From contig JAXDJV010000020.1 in NCBI GenBank assembly GCA_034667465.1, positions 1 through 54,549 on the forward strand: 54,549 bases of DNA. The letters run 5' to 3'. The position numbers and the translations under genes were made by a program. Of this stretch, positions 40,098 to 47,655 are shown piece by piece. This stretch comes from JAOBAU01 sp034667465 (GTDB taxonomy: Bacteria > Acidobacteriota > Thermoanaerobaculia > Gp7-AA8). The notes under the pieces are model-generated. The model was given only the letters and a program-made list of their open reading frames with translations. It did no database searches and was not told the origin of the DNA. Position 1 is the first letter of the stretch. Each line of letters begins with the position of its first letter.

Positions 40098-40738
40098 TTC
40101 TCCGCGTCGGCCTTACCGGTGGCATCGCCTCGGGGAAGTCGACGGTCGCACGCATCTTCGCCGGCCTCGGCTGTCTGACCATCGACGCCGACGCGATCGT
40201 CGCGCGTCTCTATCGCCCCGGCGAAGCCGGCTACCAGGCCATCGTTCGCACTTACGGACGCGAAGTGCTTGCGCCGAATGGAGAGATCGATCGGCAGAAA
40301 CTCGCCGACGTCGCGTTCGTCGATGACGCATCGGCGAAGCGGCTCAACTCGCTCATTCATCCGCTCGTGATCGAAGAACAGACGCGATTGATGGACGCGG
40401 AAGAAGCGCGCTTTCCAGGCCGCAATCGCATCGCCGTCATCGAAGCGACGCTGCTGCTGGAGTCAGGCGGCAAACAGCGCTTCGATCGGATCGTCGTCGT
40501 CGACGCGCCGCCGGAAACGCAGCTTGCGCGCGGTGAAGGCCGCGGCATGGCGGCCGAGGAGGTGGCGCGTCGCATTCGCCATCAGATGCCGCGCGAAGAA
40601 CGGCTCGCGCAGGCCGACTACGTCATCGAGAATCGAGCCGATGAGCGAGCGCTGGAAGTCGCGACGCACGGCGTGTTCGCGCGGCTGCAGCAGGACCTCG
40701 ACGCAAAAAAACAGGGCAGCCGTCTCCGGCTGCCCTGA
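40094..40738 (+). CDS. coaE: dephospho-CoA kinase
   Basis: 214 aa from ATG 40094 (MILRVGLTGGIASGKSTVAR), which carries the P-loop at its start; the frame is open further upstream only because it lies inside folD. It performs the last step of CoA synthesis. Its final codons contain a hairpin that works as a terminator for the opposite gene. Confidence 0.95.
   Translation: MILRVGLTGGIASGKSTVARIFAGLGCLTIDADAIVARLYRPGEAGYQAIVRTYGREVLAPNGEIDRQKLADVAFVDDASAKRLNSLIHPLVIEEQTRLMDAEEARFPGRNRIAVIEATLLLESGGKQRFDRIVVVDAPPETQLARGEGRGMAAEEVARRIRHQMPREERLAQADYVIENRADERALEVATHGVFARLQQDLDAKKQGSRLRLP
40704..40737 (-). terminator. terminator embedded in the coaE 3' end
   Basis: An 11-bp perfect stem CAGGGCAGCCG / CGGCTGCCCTG with a 4-base loop (40712-40737) is followed on the minus strand by TTTTTTT (seven Ts). 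It can stop leftward transcription from the lipoprotein gene, although it lies inside coaE coding sequence. Confidence 0.8.
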
Positions 40739-40762
40739 TCGTCTGCGCCGAAGCACGCGCGA

Positions 40763-41092
40763 TTAGTGAGTCGAGGTAGTGCTCGTCTTCGACGTGCTGG
40801 TCGTAGACGTCGTGCCGGTGGTGCCCACCGTGCCGGAGACGGTGCCTGAGGTGCTGGTCATGCCGGTGTCGGTGCCGCCGGTGGTGGTCGACATCACGGT
40901 GGCCGAGGTATCGGTCGACATCGTGCCGGTGGTGCCGGTCGACGACATGCCGGTATCGGTCGACATCGTCGACGACGAGTCGGTCGAGGAGGTCTCGGTC
41001 ACCGCGTTGGTGTTCTCGGTCTTGGTGCACGCAACAACGCCGAAGAGCGCAACAAGCGCCAGGGCAAGGAAAATGACGAGTGACTTCTTCAT
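40763..41092 (-). CDS. Ser/Thr-rich lipoprotein, first of two
   Basis: 109 aa from ATG 41092 (MKKSLVIFLALALVALFGVV), an n-region, hydrophobic stretch and lipobox VVAC; an upstream GTG start would spoil the signal peptide. The mature part is almost only Ser, Thr, Gly and Met with no fold expected (repeats of the TSTTGTMST type). Probably surface-exposed or a glycosylation-prone stalk; function unknown. It is paralogous in design to the gene at 41378. Confidence 0.75.
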   Translation of the reverse strand: MKKSLVIFLALALVALFGVVACTKTENTNAVTETSSTDSSSTMSTDTGMSSTGTTGTMSTDTSATVMSTTTGGTDTGMTSTSGTVSGTVGTTGTTSTTSTSKTSTTSTH

Positions 41093-41158
41093 ATTTGGTT
41101 CTCTCCTTAAAGATTGAGTCGATGCTGACGGATGAGGTAATTCGCCGGTTGCCACTGA

Positions 41159-41181
41159 GTGCCTGCCTCACCTCCTTCGCA
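41159..41181 (-). promoter_or_regulatory. leader element shared with second lipoprotein gene
   Basis: On the minus strand TGCGAAGGAGGTGAGGCAGG and CAC follow one another. The leader of the second lipoprotein gene has the counterpart TGCAAAGCGAGGTGATTCAG, GCAC at 41824-41847. The shared core is GAGGTGA-NN-CAGGCAC, about 65-90 bp before each start. It may be a common regulator site. Confidence 0.4.
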
Positions 41182-41328
41182 TTTCTTTGACGTCGCCGGT
41201 TGCCGGGAGTAAACCGCAGCGAGCGACGAATTCGGTCGCGCGACCAGGCTGAACGATCGATTGAGTTGCTGCCGAAGCAGCGCAGGAAGGAGAGCAACGG
41301 GGATGCCAGACGGCATGAGGCACAAACA

Positions 41329-41356
41329 AAAACGCCCCGCCGAAGCGGGGCGTTTT
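41329..41356 (-). terminator. terminator of second lipoprotein gene
   Basis: A perfect 12-bp stem AAAACGCCCCGC / GCGGGGCGTTTT with a CGAA loop lies 22 bp behind the gene at 41378, with TTGTTTGT following on the minus strand. Confidence 0.88.
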
Positions 41357-41377
41357 CGTACAGCTTTGGAATCGTAG

Positions 41378-41734
41378 TTAGTGCTTCTTCGACGACGAGG
41401 TCGAGGTCGTCGCGGTGCCCGAGGTCGTCGTGGCGGTCGTGGCCGTGGTGGCGGTCGACGACGTGTCCGTCATCGTGCCCGACGGCATCGCCGAGGTCGA
41501 CGTGGCGCCCGAGGTGGCCGAAGCTTCCGTGCCGGTCGTGACCGACGTGTCGGTCGAGCTCATCGTGCCGGTGGTGCCGGTGGCGGCGGTGTCGGTCGAC
41601 ATCGTGGTCGACGAGGTCGCGCTCGAATCGGTCGCGACGGTGTCGGTGTTCACGTTCTCTTCTTTCTTACAACCAACGGCGAAGATGGCGACGGCGAAAA
41701 GCGCAACGAGGGTCAGGTAAAAAGACTTTTTCAT
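41378..41734 (-). CDS. Ser/Thr-rich lipoprotein, second of two
   Basis: 118 aa from ATG 41734 (MKKSFYLTLVALFAVAIFAV) with GGAG nine bases upstream and lipobox AVGC. The mature part is a low-complexity Ser/Thr/Ala/Gly tail ending SSSKKH. It is separated from the similar gene at 40763 by about 285 bp holding its terminator and the leader of the next. Function unknown; the pair looks like a duplication with drift of the repetitive part. Confidence 0.75.
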   Translation of the reverse strand: MKKSFYLTLVALFAVAIFAVGCKKEENVNTDTVATDSSATSSTTMSTDTAATGTTGTMSSTDTSVTTGTEASATSGATSTSAMPSGTMTDTSSTATTATTATTTSGTATTSTSSSKKH

Positions 41735-41823
41735 TTGATGAATCTCCTTCGATTTTTTCGGATCGTCTGATCCGATCTTTAAGTTCGTGTTGAAGAGCAG
41801 AGTTCCGGAGTTCGCTTCGCCGG

Positions 41824-41847
41824 GTGCCTGAATCACCTCGCTTTGCA
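41824..41847 (-). promoter_or_regulatory. leader element of second lipoprotein gene
   Basis: Counterpart of the element at 41159-41181: GAGGTGATTCAGGCAC on the minus strand, preceded by TGCAAAGC. The rest of the two leaders differs, so the conservation stands out. Between it and the start lies a small inverted repeat TCGGATC/GATCCGA. Confidence 0.4.
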
Positions 41848-41988
41848 GATGAGTTCCAAACCGAAGCTTTGAGCTTCCAGAGATTGTTCTACTCGGGTCT
41901 TCCCGGGATATGGAGGGGCAGAGCCCCGGTCCACGAGGCGGTATAGTTGTTGAACGGAATGACGATGTCAAGCAGCGGTGTCGGTTAA

Positions 41989-42753
41989 GTGCCAATTTCA
42001 ACCGCTTCACGAGCGGTCCACGGAATCGTCGAATCGTTCGACGCGACCCGGATCCACTACGACCTCTACGACGCTCGCACGCGATCGCTCGTCCTCGTCG
42101 TGCCCGGCTTCTGGCGCTTTCGCCGCCATCCGTCGATGGTCACGCTGGCGACGCTGCTCAACGACAACGGTTATCGCGTCGCCGTCGTCGACGTCCGCGG
42201 CCACGGCGACAGCGAGGGAACGTACGGCTTCAATCTCAACGAACGCTATGACGTTTACGCGGTCGCGAAAGAGTTGCTGGCGCGGCTGCCGATCGAGACG
42301 ATCACGCTGATCGGACTGTCGTACGGCGGCGCGATCGCGGTGTCGACCGCGGCGCGGCATCCCGATCTTCCGGTCGGCTCGCTGATGCTCATCTCGCCGG
42401 TCGCCGACTTCTCGATGATCATGCCGCGCATCAATCCGTTCACGATTCACAAGCACATCGCATGGGGCCAGGCGCTGCATCGCCCGCGCTTCGACTGGCG
42501 GCTGAAACGGAGCGCGAAGCTGCGCGCGATCGATGACATTCACGACGTCCACGCGCCGATCTGCCTCATCCACGTGAAGAACGACTGGCTGATCGGCCAC
42601 TCGCATTCAGAGGCGCTGTTCGAAGCCGCCAACGAGCCGAAAGAGCTGCACGTAATCGACATGCCGGGCAACTACCACGCCGATCGGATCTTCTCGGTCG
42701 CCGGCCCCGAAGTCGAACCAATGATGCTCGGCTTCCTCGCGAAGTACACCTAA
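41989..42753 (+). CDS. alpha/beta hydrolase
   Basis: 254 aa from a GTG (MPISTASRAVHGIVE). LVLVVPGFWRFRRHPSM is the oxyanion region, VVDVRGHGDSEGTYGFN the following loop, GLSYGGAIAVSTAARH the nucleophile elbow (Ser), and the late His is in GNYHADRI. A serine hydrolase or lipase-like enzyme; substrate unknown. Its stop is provided by the palindrome at 42751. Confidence 0.82.
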   Translation: MPISTASRAVHGIVESFDATRIHYDLYDARTRSLVLVVPGFWRFRRHPSMVTLATLLNDNGYRVAVVDVRGHGDSEGTYGFNLNERYDVYAVAKELLARLPIETITLIGLSYGGAIAVSTAARHPDLPVGSLMLISPVADFSMIMPRINPFTIHKHIAWGQALHRPRFDWRLKRSAKLRAIDDIHDVHAPICLIHVKNDWLIGHSHSEALFEAANEPKELHVIDMPGNYHADRIFSVAGPEVEPMMLGFLAKYT

Positions 42754-42791
42754 AGTCAAAGTATGGGGTCAGACCCCGGAAATTGACTTTA
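42751..42791. repeat. REP-like palindrome between convergent genes
   Basis: TAAAGTCAA (42751-42759) and its complement TTGACTTTA (42783-42791) flank a TATGGGGTCAGACCCCGG core that is itself nearly palindromic. The TAA at each end is the stop codon of the hydrolase (plus) and of the phosphatase (minus). The TATGGGGTCAG core recurs at the right edge of the window. Confidence 0.8.
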
Positions 42792-44429
42792 CGCGTTGCG
42801 GCTGACGACGATCAGGGTTACGTCGTCTGCGAGCGGGGCGTCGCCGACGTGCTGCAGGACCGACTCCTCAATCGCGTTGCCGACGTCTGTCGCGCCCGCG
42901 CCGTGCAGGGGGCTCAGCGCTTTCATCAGCTCGACCGTGCCGAGCTCGGGGCCGGTTCCGCCTTCGGCGTCGGTGACGCCGTCGGTGAAGAGGACGAGCG
43001 AATCGCCCGGCTCGAGCAGCAGCGTGCGGTTGTTGTACTCGGCGCGCGTGACGACGCCGAGCAGCAGGTCGGTCTCGATCAGCTCATCGACCTGCTCGCG
43101 CCGGACGTGCAGCGGCGGCGTGTGGCCGGCGTTCGCGTATTCGATGATGCCGGTGGCGGTGTCGAGTCGCCCGAGGAACAGCGTGACGAACTTCGACTGC
43201 GGGAGATTGTCTTTCAGCGCTTCGTTGAGCTGCGACACGAGCTCCGCCGGCGGCGGATCGTTCTTCGAGAAGATACGGAACGCCGCCTGAAGTCCGGCCA
43301 TCATCAGTCCGGCGGTAACGCCTTTCCCGCTGACGTCGGCGATGACGAAGTAGACGCGCCCGTTGGGCCGCGTGACGAAATCGTAGTAGTCACCGCTGAT
43401 CGTTCGGCAGGGACGATTGCGGCCGACGAACGAGTAGCCGGGAATCCCGGTCGGCGACGGCGGCAGCAGACGGCGCTGAATCACCGACGCGGTTTTCAGC
43501 TCCTCGTCCATGATCCGTTTCTGAATCGCTTCTTCGCGCAGCCGCGTCGTCTCCAGCTTGATCGCCGCGAACCGCGCGATCTGCGCGACGAGCCGCACGT
43601 CCTCTTCGGAAATCGCGCGCTGATTGAAGAGATAGTCGACGTAAAGCACGCCGACCACCGAGTCGCCGATCGTCAGCGGCGCGCAAAGAATCGAATGAAT
43701 CCCCTGCATGATGATCGACTGCGCGCGGCTCAGCTTCTCGTCGACGCTCACGTCCATGAACGCCAGCGCTTTCTTCTCTTCAACGACTTCCGCGAGCAGC
43801 GTGTGGCTGATGCGCAGCTCCGACGAATCGCTCCGATCCTGGCGCCGCACTTCGACGTTGACGAATGACTTGCCGTCGGCGCCGAGCAGTCCGAGCGCGG
43901 CGCGCGACGGCCGCAAATGCTGCATCACGCGATCGATGATGAAACCGAACAGCTCCGTCATCGGACGGTCTTCGATCAGCTCGCGCGAGAGCGCGTTGAG
44001 CGTCTGCAGTTTGGAAAGGTCGCCCGACTCGAGCGCCATCGAATCGATCTCGTTGATCGGGATAGCGATCGTGGCGCTGGCGTGGCGATCTTCGATGGCG
44101 ACGAAACGATCGGTGTTGTGCTCGGATGATTCGAAGAGGAGTTCCGTGTCGCCGAGGCGGATGCGATCACCGGTCTTCAGCGTATAGTCGCGATCGACCC
44201 GCGTGCCGTTGAGATAGGTGCCGTTGGCGCTGCCGCAGTCTTTGAGGACCCACATCCCTTCGACCAGAACGATTTCCGCATGTTTGCGCGAGAGGTAACG
44301 ATCCTTGATCGGGATCGAGCACTCGGAAGCGCGGCCAATGGAAACCGCCTGCCCCTGCAGCGAGTGGCGAAAAGGGGAGAACAACGGCGAGTAGACCGTG
44401 ACCTCCGCGCGGGGGGCATGACCTTCCAT
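42789..44429 (-). CDS. FHA-GAF-SpoIIE-type PP2C phosphatase
   Basis: 546 aa. An FHA domain at about 27-100 (SIGRASECSIPIKDRYLSRK, GSANGTYLNG) reads phosphothreonine; a GAF domain at about 155-305 (SILCAPLTIGDSVVGVLYVD); a coiled linker (MDEELKTASVIQRRLLP); then a SpoIIE/RsbU-like PP2C phosphatase at about 340-545 (SGDYYDF, VIADVSGKGV, LVLFTDGVTDAEG, ADDVTLIVV) with its metal-binding Asp residues. A signalling phosphatase for Ser/Thr phosphoproteins, perhaps anti-sigma antagonists; no partner adjacent. Confidence 0.92.
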   Translation of the reverse strand: MEGHAPRAEVTVYSPLFSPFRHSLQGQAVSIGRASECSIPIKDRYLSRKHAEIVLVEGMWVLKDCGSANGTYLNGTRVDRDYTLKTGDRIRLGDTELLFESSEHNTDRFVAIEDRHASATIAIPINEIDSMALESGDLSKLQTLNALSRELIEDRPMTELFGFIIDRVMQHLRPSRAALGLLGADGKSFVNVEVRRQDRSDSSELRISHTLLAEVVEEKKALAFMDVSVDEKLSRAQSIIMQGIHSILCAPLTIGDSVVGVLYVDYLFNQRAISEEDVRLVAQIARFAAIKLETTRLREEAIQKRIMDEELKTASVIQRRLLPPSPTGIPGYSFVGRNRPCRTISGDYYDFVTRPNGRVYFVIADVSGKGVTAGLMMAGLQAAFRIFSKNDPPPAELVSQLNEALKDNLPQSKFVTLFLGRLDTATGIIEYANAGHTPPLHVRREQVDELIETDLLLGVVTRAEYNNRTLLLEPGDSLVLFTDGVTDAEGGTGPELGTVELMKALSPLHGAGATDVGNAIEESVLQHVGDAPLADDVTLIVVSRNA

Positions 44430-44488
44430 GTAGTTGAACGGACTCCGTCAGTTGTTGCGAATAAGTGCGACATTCTAACATTCCATCG

Positions 44489-45094
44489 GTGACCGATTAC
44501 TTCCTGGAGATCGAATCGCATTTCGCGGTTCGACGAAACACGCCGTTCATCCTCTCGGCAAAAGACTGGGCGCTGATGCAGCAGTGGCATACCGACGGCG
44601 TCCCGCTTCCCGTCGTCATCGAAGCGATCGATACGGTCTTCGAAAGAAACGAGACCAGCGGCCGCCGCAAAACGATCTCCAGTCTCAGTTACTGCAAGCA
44701 TGCGGTGAAGGAGTTGTGGACGGAGCGGAAGGAGCTTTACGTCGGCGATGCGGCAGTCACGCCGGAAGCCGATCCGGAAGCGCTGCTCGCCGAGCTTGCG
44801 GATGCGATCGCGCCGCATGATGAAGCGACCGCCGTTGCCGTTCGCGAGCTGGCGCGTGAGCAGAGCGTTCCGAAGATCGAAGAGCGGCTGCTCGAGCTCG
44901 AAGCGGCGCTGATCGAGAAGCTCGCCGCCGCGCTGCCGCCGGCAGAACTGACAGAGATGCGCGGCGCGATCACGCGCGCGATCGGCGACGCATCGAAGCT
45001 CGATGAGAAAACGCGCGCGCGCACCGAGGCAGCGAATTTGCGGCGGCTGGTGCGCGATCGGTATGGATTGCCGCGACTGACGCTCTTCGGTTAG
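44489..45094 (+). CDS. conserved hypothetical protein
   Basis: About 201 aa from a GTG at 44489 (MTDYFLEIESHFAVRRNTPF). The N-terminal LSAKDWALMQQWHTDGVPLP and VVIEAIDTVFERNE occur in a family of unknown role that I recall from acidobacterial and deltaproteobacterial genomes. The rest is helical (ELEAALIEKLAAALPPAEL). It is divergent from the phosphatase and its stop overlaps the convergent TPR lipoprotein by 4 bp. Confidence 0.7.
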   Translation: MTDYFLEIESHFAVRRNTPFILSAKDWALMQQWHTDGVPLPVVIEAIDTVFERNETSGRRKTISSLSYCKHAVKELWTERKELYVGDAAVTPEADPEALLAELADAIAPHDEATAVAVRELAREQSVPKIEERLLELEAALIEKLAAALPPAELTEMRGAITRAIGDASKLDEKTRARTEAANLRRLVRDRYGLPRLTLFG

Positions 45095-46377
45095 TGGCCG
45101 AGTACTTTCTCCACCTGATCCATCAGCGCTGCCGCCGTTCGCCCGCTCACCGGCAACTCCGCTCCGCCAGCTGACGGATCGCTGACGCCGCACGCGGCGA
45201 GCACTTTCGCTGAGTCGTTCGTCCCTCGCGCGCACGACGCGCCGCGAACGCTGAGCACGCGCGCACCGAGGCGCGCCAGCGCTCCGGCGCTGACCGGACT
45301 TCCCGGATTGACGCGACGCGTGATCGGATCCACCTGCAACACGCCGACGGCGATCGCACGGATCAGCTCTTCACGTCCCGGCACTTCGGCGACGTCGATG
45401 GCGATCGGCGGCGATCCGAGATTCTGCGCGAAGCGGACCGACGTCACCTTCCAGTAGAGCAACACTGCAAAGTCGGAGCGATCGATCGATTCACTTTCGA
45501 CCGCGCGCTGATATTGCGGCGGCATGTTGGCGGCCGCGAACTGGTCCTTGATCTCGTCGAGACGGCGCGCGTAGCGATCGCTCGGCGTCCGGCGCTGCAG
45601 CCGCTCGTAACGGACGATCGCTTCCTGATAACGACCGCGTCCCGCGTCGATCTCCGCGAGCGCTTCCTGCACTTCGCCGCGGTCGGCGGCTGAATCGAGA
45701 ATCGGCTCGAGCTCGCGCCGCGCTTCGTCGTAGTTCTTCCCGGCGACGAGTCGCTGCACGAGCATGATGCGCGGCTCGAGCGCCGTCGAATTGATCGTCA
45801 GCGCTTCGCGCAGCAGGCGAATCGATTCCGCCTCCGGCGCCGCCTGGGCATCGTGAACGAGTTGCTCGAAAACCTGCTTCTCGAGCTGTGCGTAACGCTC
45901 TTTCGCTTCCTCCGGCGCGTCCGGCCGCGCGACCACGCCGCGATACAGTTCGTACGCGCGTCGCGGCTGATTCTCCGCGACGGCCAGCTCCGCTTCGTAA
46001 ATATCGAGCGCCGTGTATCCGCCTTTCGAGCGAACGTTCTCGATCACCGATCGCGCTTCGTCGAGTCGGCCTTCCTGAAACGCCAGCGCCGCTTCGGCGA
46101 GGATCGCCGGAACGTATGCCGGCTCCATCGTCCGAATGGCATCGAGCCGTTTGCGCGCGTTCATGACGTCGCCGGCAAGGATGTAGCGCCACGCCGCTTC
46201 GAACATCTGCGCGGTCTTCGGATTGCGCGGCGCCTCTGCGCCGATGCGCGGATCGACGAGATAACGCGTCGCGCCGCTCGGCGGCGTGGTCACCGGCGGC
46301 GGCAGCGAATTGTCGGCGCAGGAAGCGGCGAACAGCGCCGCGAGCAACAACAGCAACAGAGAAATCCGTGAGCTCAA
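45091..46377 (-). CDS. TPR lipoprotein with SLH-like C-terminus
   Basis: 428 aa. A signal peptide with lipobox FAASC (Cys 20) is followed by helical repeats of TPR type from about residue 55 to 290 (AILAEAALAFQEGRLDEARS; IDAGRGRYQEAIVRYERLQR). The last 130 residues (DFAVLLYWKVTSVRFAQNL, AIAVGVLQVDPITRRVNPGS) look like an S-layer homology type segment. Likely an envelope-anchored scaffold; function not known. It overlaps miaA by 4 bp. Confidence 0.78.
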   Translation of the reverse strand: MSSRISLLLLLLAALFAASCADNSLPPPVTTPPSGATRYLVDPRIGAEAPRNPKTAQMFEAAWRYILAGDVMNARKRLDAIRTMEPAYVPAILAEAALAFQEGRLDEARSVIENVRSKGGYTALDIYEAELAVAENQPRRAYELYRGVVARPDAPEEAKERYAQLEKQVFEQLVHDAQAAPEAESIRLLREALTINSTALEPRIMLVQRLVAGKNYDEARRELEPILDSAADRGEVQEALAEIDAGRGRYQEAIVRYERLQRRTPSDRYARRLDEIKDQFAAANMPPQYQRAVESESIDRSDFAVLLYWKVTSVRFAQNLGSPPIAIDVAEVPGREELIRAIAVGVLQVDPITRRVNPGSPVSAGALARLGARVLSVRGASCARGTNDSAKVLAACGVSDPSAGGAELPVSGRTAAALMDQVEKVLGH

Positions 46378-47303
46378 GTCGTTACCTCGAAATCCGTAAT
46401 GAGCCGCATTGCGGCGTTGAAAGTCGTATCAGAGCCGGCCGCATCGATCCAGTGCACATCGCGCTCGCCGCGCAGCCACGTCATCTGCCGCTTGGCGTAG
46501 GCGCGCGTGCGACGTTTTGTTTCCGCGATCGCATCGACGATCGGCAGCTCGCCGGCGACGACGGCCGCCGCTTCTTTGTAGCCGATCGTGCCGAACGGAC
46601 GGGCGCTGCGCGGCCAGCGCTCGAGCAGCGCTTTCGTCTCCTCGACAAGGCCGGCGGCGTACATCGTCTCCACGCGTGCATCCAGCACTTTCACAAGCCG
46701 CGCCCGTTCTGCGCGAATGGCGATTCGAATGGCCGGCAGCGCATCGGCGGAATCGGCGGTCGGACTCGGCCAGCTGGAGATCGGACGGCCGCTGGCCACC
46801 CAGACTTCGAGAGCGCGCTCGACGCGATGCCGATCGGCAATGGCGATCTTCGCCGCACTCGCCGCATCGATTTTCGACAGCCAGCGATGCAGCCGCGCCG
46901 GACCGCGACGCGATGCCGCAACGCGCCGCAGCCGAACGCGAATCTCTTCGTCGCGCGGCGGCATTTCCGGCAGTCCGGTCAACAGCGCGCGCAGATAGAA
47001 GAACGTTCCGCCGGCGAGCACGACGCGGTTTCCGCGCGCGTCAATGTCCGCGCAAACTTCGCGCGCCCGCCGCGCGTAATCGGCGGCGTTCAGCTCTTCA
47101 TCGGCATCAATCACATCGAACAGGTGATGCGGAACGCGCGCCCGAATCGTCGCGTCCGGTTTCGCGCTCCCGACGTCGAAGCCGCGATAGACCTGCACGG
47201 AGTCGTAATTCACGACCTCACCGCCCGCGGCCTCGGCGATTCGCACGGCCAGCTCCGATTTCCCGACGCCGGTCGGTCCGGCAATCACGATGAGCGCCTT
47301 CAA
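46374..47303 (-). CDS. miaA: tRNA dimethylallyltransferase
   Basis: 309 aa. P-loop IVIAGPTGVGKSELAVRIA, YDSVQVYRGFDVGSAKP, VPHHLFDVIDADEELNAADY and the GGTFFYLRALLTGL block are typical. It puts an isopentenyl group on A37 of tRNAs reading UNN codons, using the isoprenoid pathway seen in ispD/ispF. Confidence 0.96.
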   Translation of the reverse strand: MKALIVIAGPTGVGKSELAVRIAEAAGGEVVNYDSVQVYRGFDVGSAKPDATIRARVPHHLFDVIDADEELNAADYARRAREVCADIDARGNRVVLAGGTFFYLRALLTGLPEMPPRDEEIRVRLRRVAASRRGPARLHRWLSKIDAASAAKIAIADRHRVERALEVWVASGRPISSWPSPTADSADALPAIRIAIRAERARLVKVLDARVETMYAAGLVEETKALLERWPRSARPFGTIGYKEAAAVVAGELPIVDAIAETKRRTRAYAKRQMTWLRGERDVHWIDAAGSDTTFNAAMRLITDFEVTT

Positions 47304-47629
47304 CGACGAAGTCGCGTCATGTGCGTTCGATCGTCTTCACGAGCGAGAACGCTGCGGAGATGAGCGCGGCAGTAAATGGCGCCCGGCTGAATCGGCGCGC
47401 GGCAGGTAATGCAGCGGTTCTTCACGACCACTCTCGCCGCCGTCTTCTCGAACATCCGAGCGACGATCCCGGCGACGACCAGAATCGCGCCGAGGGCGAT
47501 CGCTTTCTGCAGCATTGCCATCGGAACGAATTCCGAGATCGGATCGCCTTCGTAGGTCTCGTGGACGACGTACAACGCGACCACGATGAGAATTACCCAC
47601 AGCCCCAGACGAAGAAGAGTGGATGACAT
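47300..47629 (-). CDS. small membrane protein with zinc knuckle
   Basis: 109 aa. Two membrane helices (LGLWVILIVVALYVV and AIALGAILVVAGIVA) are followed by CITCRAPIQPGAIYCRAH, a C-x2-C-x-n-C-x2-H zinc-ribbon-like motif on a basic C-terminal tail. It overlaps miaA by 4 bp. Function unknown. Confidence 0.75.
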   Translation of the reverse strand: MSSTLLRLGLWVILIVVALYVVHETYEGDPISEFVPMAMLQKAIALGAILVVAGIVARMFEKTAARVVVKNRCITCRAPIQPGAIYCRAHLRSVLAREDDRTHMTRLRR

Positions 47630-47655
47630 CGCTTCGAGCCACTCTATGCCGCGGG

